DNA of 64,000 nt, from positions 682,001-746,000 of the forward strand of contig OZ220746.1 of the NCBI GenBank assembly GCA_965117025.1. Direction: 5' to 3'. The notes under the pieces are model-generated. The model was not told where the DNA came from, did no database searches, and saw only the letters and a list, made by a program, of their open reading frames with translations. The stretch's first letter is position 1, and each line of letters starts with the position of its first letter. Positions 45,943-55,131 of this stretch are shown here, one piece after another. This stretch comes from VXPQ01 sp965117025. Lineage in GTDB: Bacteria; Bacteroidota; Rhodothermia; Rhodothermales; VXPQ01. The position numbers and the translations under genes were made by a program.

Positions 45943-48900
45943 TCAATACAAGATGGATGCCCTGCCTGCAGGAGGACGAGTGATGCCCGGCCCTTCGAAC
46001 TCGATCCGGTCGAACCGGGCTACCGTGCCCCGCTCGGGACCTTCAAACACCACGTACAGATCGCGTGCGCCTTCCGGGGCTTCGATCGAAAGGGGGTAAG
46101 ACATCCAGCGGATAATAGGGGGGCCGTCCTCGCGTTCCTCAATGCGGGATTCTTCGGGGGGCGAAAAGACTGTTTCCGCCAGAATAGGCCCGTCGGCGGC
46201 ATCCAGTCTTACCTGTACGGCCCCCTCTGCTTCGGGTACGATATATAACGCCAGCGCCTCGACGCCGTGCAGATTCATGGCGGAAAACGACACATACTCT
46301 GCATTTCCCAGTTCGACATACACCTCGGTTTCATCCGGAAATTCGGGCCGCTGGCGATTGCCCGTAATGACCAGATTGTCGCCCTTACCGATTGAGCGGT
46401 GCTCTGCCTGCACCACGGACGGATACAAAATGATCTCGTCCGACGATGTAAGCGCGGGTGTCCCCGAGTCCGTATAGTTCGCCGAGAGGCGCACATACCG
46501 GTCGATAATATAGGGCCCGTGGGTGGAGTCGGGCACTACGTTGAATGCCCCGACTTGCCCCCGGTGCATGTGCATCGGACGCTCGTGGGTATCGAGCCCA
46601 AGGAACGGCTGCACCGTGACGCGCGAACCCGGGCTGGTCAACATGCCTTCCTCCGCGTCGAACACCTGTACTTCATAGGGAGCCGACGTATTCATGGGCA
46701 CAATGCCCCCGAAAGGCGGCCATACAATGGACACCTCGGGCGCCGTGTTGCCGACCGTAACCGTTATTTCCGTTTCCGAAACCATCCCTTCGCCGTCCGT
46801 CACCGCAAGGCGGGCCGTATAGGTTCCGGGCTCGCCGTAGGTATGGCCGGCGGCGGCTGTTTCTGCGTCTGTAACACCGTCTCCGTCGAAATCCCAGGAA
46901 AAATACAGGTCGCCTCCATTACGGGACGAGGAAGCCGAACCGTCGAATGCCACGGCGAGCGGGGCCGGACCGGACAGGGGATCTGCACCGGCCACCGCTT
47001 CCGGCGGGCGTTTTTCGTTCCCGTAGTAATCGATGCGCACGAGCTGCCCGTCGCGATTCTGCCCCCAGAATTCCTGCCCCCATTCCAGCACATACAACGT
47101 CTGGTCCGGACCCAGCGCAATATCGACCGGACGTACGTACGAAATCTCGGGAGTAAACGCCGTAATCTCCATGGCCTCCCCCCGTTCGTCGTTGAGCACT
47201 TCCTGAATCCAGTTGCGGGCCCATTCGAACAGCATCACCTTTCCGTCGAAATAGGCGGGTAGCGCATGGGGTCCCGCGGTTTCCGGATCGTAATGATATA
47301 CGAATCCGGCCGCAGCCGACATGCCCCCCAGGCCCATTTCGGGAAATTCCTCCGACGGGCCGTAACTATAATATATCCAGGCTGGTTGCGCAGGAGGAAG
47401 CTCGCGCACTCCCGTGTTGTTCGGAGAATCGTTGACGGAGTTTTCCGAATCGAACCAGTCGCCGTATTCCTCCGTTTCGAAATTCAGATCGCGGTACGGT
47501 GCATTCGGCCCGACGAAATAGGGCCAACCGAAGAATCCGGGCGTCTTCGCCTGTCCGAATTCCTCCATCCCCTGCGGCAATTTGTCTTCGACATACTGAT
47601 TCCCCGGCCCCACATCGCCCCAGTAGAGCCAACCTGTTTCCGGGTCTACCGTATAGCGCCACGGATTCCGGTGTCCCATCGTGTATATTTCCGGGCGGGT
47701 GAGCGGATCGTCATCCTCGAACAGATTGCCTTCAGGGATTGTGTACGAGCCGTCCGGTTGCGGGCGGATGCGGAGGATCTTCCCGCGCAGGTCGTTCGTG
47801 TTGGCCGTGGTCCGTTGCGCATCGTAGAGCGCACGGCCCGGACGTTCATCGGTACGCGGAGCAGTCCCTCCCGTGTTGTCCCCCGTGGCCAGCCACAGGT
47901 TGCCGTCCTTGTCGAAATGAAGTTCTCCGGCACTATGGCAACATATCTCGCGCTGCATGAACACCTCCAGCACAATGACCTCGCTCGCCATATCCAGTTT
48001 ATTCCCCCGCATGGTGAACCGCGACAGCCGGTTCGGGTCCTGACTCAACGGCATGTAATACAGGTAAACCCAGTTGTTCTCCTCGAAATTCGGATCGAGC
48101 GCAATCCCCAGCAGGCCGTCCTCGATTTTCATGGAGGTCGGAATCCAGCCTGCAATGACCGTCGACTCAGCGGACGGGTCCCATATCTTGACCGTTCCGT
48201 CGCGTTCGATCCAGAACACGCGCCCGTCGGGGGCCACCTCCAACTGCATCGGATAGGTCGTATCGTCGTCGAGCACAACCTCCTCGTACGATCCCGTCAG
48301 CGTAGGGCCGACATCCCCGTCCACGCGGCCCGCCGTCCACAGAATGGCCTGGAGCATGTGTTCGCGGAACAGCGGCTCCTCGTAGCTTTCCGAGGTATGC
48401 CCGCCGCCAGTGTAAAGAGCGCGCCCGCCGTCGTATTCATGCGCCCATGCGATCGGATGATCGTCGCCCATGTTGCCCCCCTCGTAACTTTTTTCGACGA
48501 GGGTGGCCAACACGTGGACATTGCCGCGCGGGTTCGCCTTGTAATTGTACCATTCGTCCGTGCGCGTCCAGCGCTCCGGCAGATGCGCCGTGGCGGGAAA
48601 CGCCCGGTCGAGTACCGCAATATCGGCTTCCTGAATGTGCGGATGGCTATCGAAATAGCCTCCCACAAGCTCGCCGTACCAGGCCCAGCCGTATTCGGTA
48701 TCCGCCGCTGCGTGTACGCCGACATACCCGCCGCCTTCCTGAATGTACCGTTCGAAGGCCGCCTGTTGCTCGTCATTCAGCACATCGCCTGTCGTGTTCA
48801 GAAACACTACCGTGCCGTAGTCGGCCAGATCCGGCCAGACGAACGCCGTACTGTCTTCCGTGTGCACAATCGAGAAACCGTGCTCCTCGCCGATTTCCCG

Positions 48901-49101
48901 AAGGGCCTGGACACCGTCTTCAATGGAGCTGTGACGGAATCCCGCCGTTTTGCTGAAAACGAGGACGGACAGATCGGCCGTATCCTGAGCAGCGGCCGGT
49001 TTTTCGACAAAGACTTGCCCTGTCAGAAGAAGACCCGTGAGGAGAAAGAGTATGGGCAGGCCGTCCGCCTGCCCATGTCGTATTGGTTCTTCGTTCATCA
49101 T
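45943..49101 (-). CDS. ThuA - PQQ-type sugar dehydrogenase - PKD - CBM6-like fusion protein
   Basis: This 1052-residue exported protein has a signal peptide (1-38), a ThuA domain (about 44-262), a beta-propeller of the PQQ-dependent glucose/sorbosone dehydrogenase type (about 268-695), a PKD domain (about 705-785), an unassigned beta region, and a C-terminal CBM6-like module (about 905-1045). Propeller motifs include REICCHSAGELHFDKDGNLW, RGKILRIRPQPDG and MGHRNPWRYTVDP. PKD shows YFSWDFDGDGVTD. ThuA family members take part in keto-disaccharide metabolism in rhizobia. The whole protein probably binds a glycan and modifies its sugar units in the periplasm. The ThuA part is about 85% identical to the neighbouring ThuA gene. 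Confidence 0.85.
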   Translation of the reverse strand: MMNEEPIRHGQADGLPILFLLTGLLLTGQVFVEKPAAAQDTADLSVLVFSKTAGFRHSSIEDGVQALREIGEEHGFSIVHTEDSTAFVWPDLADYGTVVFLNTTGDVLNDEQQAAFERYIQEGGGYVGVHAAADTEYGWAWYGELVGGYFDSHPHIQEADIAVLDRAFPATAHLPERWTRTDEWYNYKANPRGNVHVLATLVEKSYEGGNMGDDHPIAWAHEYDGGRALYTGGGHTSESYEEPLFREHMLQAILWTAGRVDGDVGPTLTGSYEEVVLDDDTTYPMQLEVAPDGRVFWIERDGTVKIWDPSAESTVIAGWIPTSMKIEDGLLGIALDPNFEENNWVYLYYMPLSQDPNRLSRFTMRGNKLDMASEVIVLEVFMQREICCHSAGELHFDKDGNLWLATGDNTGGTAPRTDERPGRALYDAQRTTANTNDLRGKILRIRPQPDGSYTIPEGNLFEDDDPLTRPEIYTMGHRNPWRYTVDPETGWLYWGDVGPGNQYVEDKLPQGMEEFGQAKTPGFFGWPYFVGPNAPYRDLNFETEEYGDWFDSENSVNDSPNNTGVRELPPAQPAWIYYSYGPSEEFPEMGLGGMSAAAGFVYHYDPETAGPHALPAYFDGKVMLFEWARNWIQEVLNDERGEAMEITAFTPEISYVRPVDIALGPDQTLYVLEWGQEFWGQNRDGQLVRIDYYGNEKRPPEAVAGADPLSGPAPLAVAFDGSASSSRNGGDLYFSWDFDGDGVTDAETAAAGHTYGEPGTYTARLAVTDGEGMVSETEITVTVGNTAPEVSIVWPPFGGIVPMNTSAPYEVQVFDAEEGMLTSPGSRVTVQPFLGLDTHERPMHMHRGQVGAFNVVPDSTHGPYIIDRYVRLSANYTDSGTPALTSSDEIILYPSVVQAEHRSIGKGDNLVITGNRQRPEFPDETEVYVELGNAEYVSFSAMNLHGVEALALYIVPEAEGAVQVRLDAADGPILAETVFSPPEESRIEEREDGPPIIRWMSYPLSIEAPEGARDLYVVFEGPERGTVARFDRIEFEGPGITRPPAGRASILY

Positions 49102-49161
49102 ATATGGTCTATTATGGGCTATAATCAGAGCAGGAAATTCAGACGAATCGGTATGCCGGAT

Positions 49162-50001
49162 TCAGGGCAGGCTGACGTCCCCGTCCACGTGGCCTGCCGC
49201 CCACAGAATGGCCTGCAGCAAGTGCTCGCGGAACAGCGGCTCCTCGTAACTTTCCGAGGTATGCCCACCGCCGGTATACAAGGCGCGCCCGCCATCGTAT
49301 TCATGCGCCCATGCAATGGGATGATCGTCGCCCATTTTTCCTCCCTCGTAACTTTCTTCAATGAGCACGGCCAGCACGTGGACATTGCCGCGCGGGTTCG
49401 CCCTGTAATCGTACCATTCGTCGGTGCGCGTCCAAACCTCCGGCAGATGCGCCATGGCGGGAAACTCCCGGTCAGACACCACAATATCGGCCGGCTGAAC
49501 ATGCGGATGGCTGGCGAAATAGCCCCCTACAAGCTCACCGTACCAGGCCCAGTCGTATTCGGTATCCGCCGCCGCATGTATGCCGACATATCCGCCGCCG
49601 CCCTGAATGTATTGCTCGAAGGCCGCCTGCTGCTCGTCATTCAGCACATCGCCCGTGGTGTTCAGGAACACCACCGCACCGTAGCCGGCCAGATCCGGCG
49701 AGGCGAACACCGTACTGTCTTCCGTGTGCGTGACCGAGAAACCGCTCTCCTCGCCGATTTCCCGGAGCGCCTGAGCGCCATCCTCAATGGATCGGTGACG
49801 GAACCCCGCCGTTTTGCTGAACACAAGGACGGCAAGATCGTCCGCCTCCTGCACGACGGCCTCGTCCTGTGCATCGCCCTGATCCTGCGCAACAGCTGGT
49901 TTTCCGACAAGGATCGGTCCTGCCGCAAGCAAGCCTGCGAGAAAAAAGATTGCGGACAAGCGGGTGGCATGTCTTCTTCGTACCGTTTCTTCGTTCTTCA
50001 T
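49162..50001 (-). CDS. Exported stand-alone ThuA-domain protein
   Basis: The 279-residue protein has a signal peptide ending near KPAVAQD, then one ThuA domain: LAVLVFSKTAGFRHRSIEDG, VVFLNTTGDVLNDEQQAAFEQYI, YVGIHAAADTEYDWAWYGELVGGYF and DDHPIAWAHEYDGGRALYTGGGHT. By manual alignment it differs from the ThuA domain of the next gene at about 32 of about 220 positions, and the DNA is also similar with an offset near 863 nt. This is a tandem duplicate in which one copy kept, or one gained, the sugar dehydrogenase part. Confidence 0.88.
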   Translation of the reverse strand: MKNEETVRRRHATRLSAIFFLAGLLAAGPILVGKPAVAQDQGDAQDEAVVQEADDLAVLVFSKTAGFRHRSIEDGAQALREIGEESGFSVTHTEDSTVFASPDLAGYGAVVFLNTTGDVLNDEQQAAFEQYIQGGGGYVGIHAAADTEYDWAWYGELVGGYFASHPHVQPADIVVSDREFPAMAHLPEVWTRTDEWYDYRANPRGNVHVLAVLIEESYEGGKMGDDHPIAWAHEYDGGRALYTGGGHTSESYEEPLFREHLLQAILWAAGHVDGDVSLP

Positions 50002-50028
50002 AGCATCTACGGATTGTGAATGGCTGAC

Positions 50029-52725
50029 CTACCGGTACGCCGGGTTCAGCGCGCGCTTGAGCGACGAAGCATCGTCGAGGCGCATGATCCGCACATGGCG
50101 GTACCAGACCGGGCGGCCGTGATCCTGCAGGCCGATACGGCCTTCCCGCGCAAAATCCCGGAGGGCGCGCGTGAACTTGTTCCTCGCACCGCTCGGGTTC
50201 ATGTGCGCTTCGGTCCACTGATCCAGATCCGCCTGGGCCACACGCACGCCGTTCACTTCGGTAATGATCTGGTTGTCAAAGGCGAAAACGCGAAGCCAGT
50301 TCCATTCGCCCGGCGGGTACACGGGATTGGTGTGCGGCTTGACCAGATCGTAGAGCGTACCGGTCGTGCTCCCCTGACTCGTCGGCCTGCCGTAGGAATT
50401 GTTCACCTGCACCTCGATTCCCGTAAATACCGGATCGGCGATGTCTTCCGTACGGATGAAAATACCGCTGTTCGAATTCTCGACCGTCTTGAACTCGACC
50501 TCCAGCACGAAATCCCCGTAGGTGTCCTTTGCCCAGAGATAATGTTCGTTCGGCATGGAATTGTCGAACTCGCGGTCGAGCAGGATCATGCCGTCCCGGA
50601 CCACCCAGGAATGGCCTTCTCCGGCAACCCAGTTCTCCAGGTCCTCCTCGCGACCGTCGAACAGAATTTCCCATCCTTCCGGATAGTCCATGCGAGCAAG
50701 GTCTTCCCGCTGCTCGTCGTCGATCGGGTCGATCCAGATGTTGCGGAACTCGATCATGCTGGAGGTCGGATCCATTTCGCCCGTCTCCTCGATCATGCCC
50801 CCGTGATGCTGGAGTCCGATGGGACCGCATTCGGGAATACCGGGAACCAGCGCATTATGAATGACCTCCTCCCCGTTCAGACGCACCGTAGCCCGGTCGC
50901 CGATCATACGGATGTCGAATTCGTTCCACTCCCCGACCGGATGATCCATCCGTTTGGACGGAACCGCCGCCGCGCGTACTTCCGGCGCGTTGTTCTCGTT
51001 CGTGCGCACCCCCCAGAGCTCGCCGGAGCCGACGCCCCAGTTCCAGATATTCGCCTGGTCATACGATCCGCGCAGGAGAATACCTGAATCCGAGTTCGGC
51101 GTGGGGTTCGTGACGATGTTTCCGTCGGCATCCGTTTCATACGTGCCGTCCGGGAGGATAGTCGGCATATCGAATATGCCCGAGGCCTCCGGGAAGCGCC
51201 ACTCCACATGCAGGTTGTAGTCGCAGTACTCCTCCTCCGTGAAGAGATGCTTCACTTCCGCCTCCGAAAGGGCATCGTACTTGATCATGAAGTCCTCGAC
51301 CTTCCAGTGCCCGCCGTCGCCTTCCGGAACGACCCAGCCGCTGAAATCCCTGCCGTTGAACAACGTGCCGTATTCGCCCCAGGCGCGCCATGTTTCGTAC
51401 TCGTCGTACGTGGGCAGGCGGTACGCATCGCCCGGCGTAGGCGGAGCGCCTTCGTTGTAGAAAATGTACAGGCCCGCCTTGCTCGGATTCACGACATCAT
51501 TGCGCCCGTCGCCGTTCATGTCTACCACATGCACGTTCATGCCCATGCCGAACGCATAATTCGGTGACGGATTCAGGCTCGCTTCATACCCGTACCGGGG
51601 CAGGTGATTGTAGAACAGAATGTGCCGTATCGGGTCGCCTCCGTTCAAATCATACCAGAAACCGAAAAGCGGTTCGAACGCGCCGATGTCCCTGCCGTAG
51701 TGCGCCATCAGCCGACGCCCCGTCACCAGATCGTCCTTGCCGTCGCCGTTCAGATCGCCCAGCGTCATCGTGTGAAACTGGGTAAACTCGCTTTCGAGCC
51801 AGTGTTCCTCGAACGACCGTTCGCCGTCCTCCATCTTCTGTTCATACCAGGCAAGCCCGTACGCATGCGCGGACCCGATAATGACGTCGTTCAGGCCGTC
51901 CTCGTTCACATCATGCACCAGAATCGGGTGGGAGGCTGCACTGGCGATCCGCTCCTTGAGCGATTCGAATTTCCAGTCGTCGTGGTAGGTCCACATACCC
52001 TTTGCCGCTTCCCCGCCCGGGTTTTCATACCATCCCAGCGGCGTCACAATGTCCGGATCGCCGTCCATATCGATGTCGCCCAGGCCGTTCCCGTGCATAT
52101 CCACGTCATACCCTACCACATGCTCGATGAAATACGGGTGCTCGTCGATGTACTCCAGCCACGTCATCCCCTGATCCTCGTAGAGCCCCCAGTGGTTCAC
52201 AAGGATATCGTCGTCACCGTCGCCGTCGATGTCATGGTGCCCCTCGACCCCCTCCATATTGAACGCCTGGTGCACCTTGTGCGAGGCCCACGTGTCGATC
52301 TTGTTGCAGGGGTTCTCGTACCAGTAGGCGCCCTTCATGAACATCCAGCCCGAGCTTACGATATCCGTGCAGCCATCGCGGTTCACATCCATGGGGAACT
52401 CAGCGTTGTTCTCCGTTTCCGGGCCATTCACATCTCCGCCGCTGCGGAAATTTTCATGCTTGATCCAGAGAGGCGCTTCGTACCAGTTGCGGCCGGCCAC
52501 GATATCCAGATCCCCGTCGTTGTCGATGTCCACGATGCTCGCGGTCTCCGAAAACGGGCCGAACCAGTACGATCCGTTCGCCGGATCGTGCGGGGGCGCG
52601 TCCACCTTGACAGGCTGGAACAGAATAGTGGGTTCGGGGACCTGTGCATGGAGCGCAACAGGTATAAGAAGGCACCCCGCCGCGAAAAGCGGCAGCAAGG
52701 TCGTGATTCGCATGTTGGAGGTCAT
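50029..52725 (-). CDS. Exported FG-GAP/VCBS protein with two DUF1080 domains
   Basis: From the ATG at 52725 the protein has 898 residues: a signal peptide (ITTLLPLFAAGCLLIPVALHAQ), an FG-GAP/VCBS beta-propeller up to about 430 with calcium-binding Dx[D/N]xDGxxD loops (DIDNDGDLDIV, DIDGDGDDDIL, DIDMDGDPDIV, DLNGDGKDDLV), then DUF1080 domain 1 (about 448-668, GTLFNGRDFSGWVVPEG) and DUF1080 domain 2 (about 682-898, ILFDGREEDLENWV). DUF1080 proteins are beta-jelly-roll glycan-active proteins; members in Bacteroides and others cleave 3-keto-glycosides. The double domain with a propeller suggests a surface or periplasmic enzyme. Ends 28 nt before the ThuA gene. Confidence 0.85.
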   Translation of the reverse strand: MTSNMRITTLLPLFAAGCLLIPVALHAQVPEPTILFQPVKVDAPPHDPANGSYWFGPFSETASIVDIDNDGDLDIVAGRNWYEAPLWIKHENFRSGGDVNGPETENNAEFPMDVNRDGCTDIVSSGWMFMKGAYWYENPCNKIDTWASHKVHQAFNMEGVEGHHDIDGDGDDDILVNHWGLYEDQGMTWLEYIDEHPYFIEHVVGYDVDMHGNGLGDIDMDGDPDIVTPLGWYENPGGEAAKGMWTYHDDWKFESLKERIASAASHPILVHDVNEDGLNDVIIGSAHAYGLAWYEQKMEDGERSFEEHWLESEFTQFHTMTLGDLNGDGKDDLVTGRRLMAHYGRDIGAFEPLFGFWYDLNGGDPIRHILFYNHLPRYGYEASLNPSPNYAFGMGMNVHVVDMNGDGRNDVVNPSKAGLYIFYNEGAPPTPGDAYRLPTYDEYETWRAWGEYGTLFNGRDFSGWVVPEGDGGHWKVEDFMIKYDALSEAEVKHLFTEEEYCDYNLHVEWRFPEASGIFDMPTILPDGTYETDADGNIVTNPTPNSDSGILLRGSYDQANIWNWGVGSGELWGVRTNENNAPEVRAAAVPSKRMDHPVGEWNEFDIRMIGDRATVRLNGEEVIHNALVPGIPECGPIGLQHHGGMIEETGEMDPTSSMIEFRNIWIDPIDDEQREDLARMDYPEGWEILFDGREEDLENWVAGEGHSWVVRDGMILLDREFDNSMPNEHYLWAKDTYGDFVLEVEFKTVENSNSGIFIRTEDIADPVFTGIEVQVNNSYGRPTSQGSTTGTLYDLVKPHTNPVYPPGEWNWLRVFAFDNQIITEVNGVRVAQADLDQWTEAHMNPSGARNKFTRALRDFAREGRIGLQDHGRPVWYRHVRIMRLDDASSLKRALNPAYR

Positions 52726-52780
52726 GGGAAGTATGATATGGTGTAAAAACAGTGTGAAAAGGATCCGGACGGGTACGCAG

Positions 52781-53221
52781 CTATCCGGCCATCGTGGCGA
52801 TAGCCGCCCCCGCAACCATCAGCACAGCGCCGCCCATTTGGACAAGAGAAATCGGCTCATGGGCTGACAACCACCCGAAATGGGACATGATCAGGCCGCC
52901 GATCACCTGGCCGGCCAGCAGAATGATGAAGAAGTTTCCTGCGCCCACTTGCGGAATGGACCATGCGATGGCAAACACCAGGCAAGCGCCCATCGCGCCC
53001 GCGGTCAAAAGCAGGGGATGTACATTTTTCAGGGCTCCCAAAGCGCCTGCCTCCCAGCCGGTCAGGCCCACAATGATGGCCATCACGGCGCCAATGGTCC
53101 AGAAGACCGCGTTCGCCACACGGGGGTTGGCCATGATTTCGCCTACCCTTGCATTCATCGCAAGGTGGACTGCAACGATGATGCCGAGCACCACCACGAA
53201 TATAAAAAACGGGAGTTTCAT
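52781..53221 (-). CDS. YdcZ/DUF606-type DMT-family transporter
   Basis: This is a 146-residue membrane protein with five hydrophobic segments of the DMT/YdcZ (EamA-like, DUF606) family: FFIFVVVLGIIVAVHLAMNARVG, NAVFWTIGAVMAIIVGL, and a late GQVIGGLIMSHFGWLSAHEP. Family members act as small exporters, maybe in pairs. It precedes the FG-GAP/DUF1080 gene on the same strand. Role in sugar or metabolite transport is by context only. Confidence 0.85.
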   Translation of the reverse strand: MKLPFFIFVVVLGIIVAVHLAMNARVGEIMANPRVANAVFWTIGAVMAIIVGLTGWEAGALGALKNVHPLLLTAGAMGACLVFAIAWSIPQVGAGNFFIILLAGQVIGGLIMSHFGWLSAHEPISLVQMGGAVLMVAGAAIATMAG

Positions 53222-53482
53222 GACGTCAGATACTTTATTGGTGGGTAGAGGCAGGGTTGCGGAAAAGCGCTTCGAGCCACTAAACGCTCTTCAGAGAAGC
53301 AGCCACAACCGCAATAAACTACGCTTATGAGGGTACTGCGCAGAATCGTCTTAATCAAGTCTTTACATTAAGATCATGGCTGCATATACGGTGTCGCACA
53401 GCAGATACCGAGGATACCCAACAGCCCCACGGATTGCGTGAACAATGGATGAACACGTGGGGAACGCATCTGTATTTTTGTG

Positions 53483-53511
53483 AACAATTCGTCAAATTGT
53501 GCGAAATTGTT
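53483..53511. promoter_or_regulatory. Operator-like inverted repeat with three AATTG half-sites
   Basis: AACAATT (53483-53489) pairs with AATTGTT (53505-53511), and a further AAATTGTG lies between. The spacing puts two outer half-sites symmetrically around the centre. It is AT-rich in a GC-rich context and lies about 195 nt upstream of the Gfo/Idh start. Binding by a regulator is inference. Confidence 0.3.
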
Positions 53512-53515
53512 ATAG

Positions 53516-53582
53516 GGTACTCTCCGATTAAGTCGGCAAAGCTCAGAAGCTGAGAGGGATGCGGTTTTGATCGGAGCATCCT
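53516..53582. repeat. Family-A interspersed repeat copy
   Basis: Left end GGGTACTCTCCGATTAAGTC (53516 on) and right end ATCGGAGCATCC are complementary at CTCCGAT/ATCGGAG and at the tips, with TA flanking both ends. The interior carries the inner hairpin CTCAG-AAG-CTGAG (53542-53554). It lies upstream of the Gfo/Idh gene. Confidence 0.7.
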
Positions 53583-53703
53583 AAAAGATATTCACTCGTT
53601 TTGCCGGCCTGCATCGCCGGATTATCCCGCCCGGAACCCCCGCCATGCCTGATGAAGGGTTTATTGCAACCTGCATGCGCCGTGCATTGACCAAAAACGC
53701 TCC

Positions 53704-55074
53704 ATGTCCGCTTCCTTGAGATCCGCCCGCCGGCAACCCGGCCTCTCCCGCCGTGCTTTTCTCGGCGCGCTCGGTAAAACAAGCGCCGCGTTTGCCGCCG
53801 CTCCGCTCATCCTTCCGAGAAACGTGCTCGGCGGCCCGGGTTTCCGGGCGCCCAGCGACACGGTGAACGTGGCCTGCGTCGGGGTCGGGGGCATGGGCAA
53901 GGTCAATCTCGCGAACATGAACGATGTCGCCATCACAGGCCTGTGCGATGTGGACCTGGATTTCACCGCGCCCGCTTTCGAGACCTGGCCCAGGGCGGCC
54001 CGGTACCAGGATTACCGCCGCATGTTCGATGAAATAAGCGATGACATCGACGGGGTCGTGATCGCCACGCCGGACCATACGCACGCCCTCATTACCCTGG
54101 CGGCCATGGAACGCGGCATCCATGTATACACCCAGAAGCCGCTTACGTGGTCGGTATGGGAAGCCCGCCAACTGGGCCTTGCCGCGGAACGGTACGACGT
54201 CGTCACGCAGATGGGGAACCAGGGGCGCTCCTCCAACGAACTCTACGACATAGCCGAACACGTCAAGGGAGGCACGATCGGGGAGGTCGGCGAAGTGCAT
54301 GTGTGGACGAACCGCCCCATCTGGCCGCAGGGCATGGACCTGCCTTCCGTGCTGAAACGGAAGCCGGACGGCATCGACTGGGATCTGTACCTCGGCCCCG
54401 CTGCCGACATGGCCTACGACCCGGCCTTCCATCCGTTCGTCTGGCGCGGGTGGGTACCCTTCGGCACGGGAGCGCTGGGCGATATCGCAGCACACTCCTT
54501 CGCCTTCGTGGCTACGGCGCTGGACCTCGGCGCACCCACCACGGTAGAGACCCGGTCCTCCGCCTTCAACGGCCACTCCTATCCGGTCGCTTCGACCACC
54601 TTCTTCGAATTCCCCGCGCACGGGGAACGCGGGCCGGTACGGCTCATCTGGTACGACGGCGGGTTCAAACCCCCGCGCCCCGAAGGCCTCTCCGACGGCG
54701 AATGGCTGAATTCGAACGGAACCATGTATGTCGGCTCGAAGGGTACGCTGCTGCATATGGGCGGCGTGCGCTTGATGCCCGGCGATCTCGCGGAGAACAC
54801 CCCTCCCCGGCTGTATGACCGCATCGCGGACGAGAGCCACGAAAACAACTGGGTGCGCGCCATTCGAGGCGAAGAAAACGCCTCGTCGCCTTTCGCTTTC
54901 GCCGCCCCCCTCACCGAGACTGTGTTGCTCGGCGTCGTCTCGCTCCTTGCGGGCAACAAAAAGGTTCACTGGGATGCGGAAAACCTCCGCGTCACGAACC
55001 TGCCGGAAGCCAACCGGTATCTGCGCCGCACGCCGCGGAAGGGCTGGGAACTCCCCGCCGTCGACGCGGGGTGA
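53704..55074 (+). CDS. Tat-exported Gfo/Idh/MocA-family oxidoreductase
   Basis: The 456-residue protein has a twin-arginine signal (SRRAFLGALGKTSAAFAAAP; Arg16-Arg17), so it is folded with its cofactor before export. The Rossmann part starts VNVACVGVGGMGKVNLANM. The family lysine lies in VYTQKPLTWSVWEA (QKP instead of EKP, as in related secreted members), followed by VVTQMGNQGRSS and the substrate region WDLYLGPAADMAYDPAFHPFVWRGWVPFGTGALGDIAAHSF. It likely oxidises or reduces a sugar in the periplasm. A DUF1080 lipoprotein gene follows after 57 nt, the expected partner for a keto-sugar step. Confidence 0.9.
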   Translation: MSASLRSARRQPGLSRRAFLGALGKTSAAFAAAPLILPRNVLGGPGFRAPSDTVNVACVGVGGMGKVNLANMNDVAITGLCDVDLDFTAPAFETWPRAARYQDYRRMFDEISDDIDGVVIATPDHTHALITLAAMERGIHVYTQKPLTWSVWEARQLGLAAERYDVVTQMGNQGRSSNELYDIAEHVKGGTIGEVGEVHVWTNRPIWPQGMDLPSVLKRKPDGIDWDLYLGPAADMAYDPAFHPFVWRGWVPFGTGALGDIAAHSFAFVATALDLGAPTTVETRSSAFNGHSYPVASTTFFEFPAHGERGPVRLIWYDGGFKPPRPEGLSDGEWLNSNGTMYVGSKGTLLHMGGVRLMPGDLAENTPPRLYDRIADESHENNWVRAIRGEENASSPFAFAAPLTETVLLGVVSLLAGNKKVHWDAENLRVTNLPEANRYLRRTPRKGWELPAVDAG

Positions 55075-55131
55075 TTCCGGCGAACCGGATCCACAGTATG
55101 TATCCTTAACCATCACACACACCACAGTATC

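Larger units (their letters stand above)
53222..53703. other. 482-bp divergent intergenic region
   Basis: This is the longest non-coding gap of the window. It separates the leftward ThuA/DUF1080/YdcZ cluster from the rightward Gfo/Idh-DUF1080 pair. I find no credible gene in it. It contains a palindrome TGACGTCA touching the YdcZ start codon (53221-53228), an operator-like triple AATTG cluster at 53483-53511, and a family-A repeat at 53516-53582. Promoters for both directions must lie here. Confidence 0.55.

Noticed and set aside
47266..50019. A 917-codon open frame on the plus strand spanning both ThuA genes
   Set aside because: It is antisense to two clearly coding genes with signal peptides and domain motifs; its translation is Arg/His/Val-rich with no recognisable domain. 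Its internal repetition only mirrors the ThuA duplication. Long antisense frames are expected with this GC content and codon bias.
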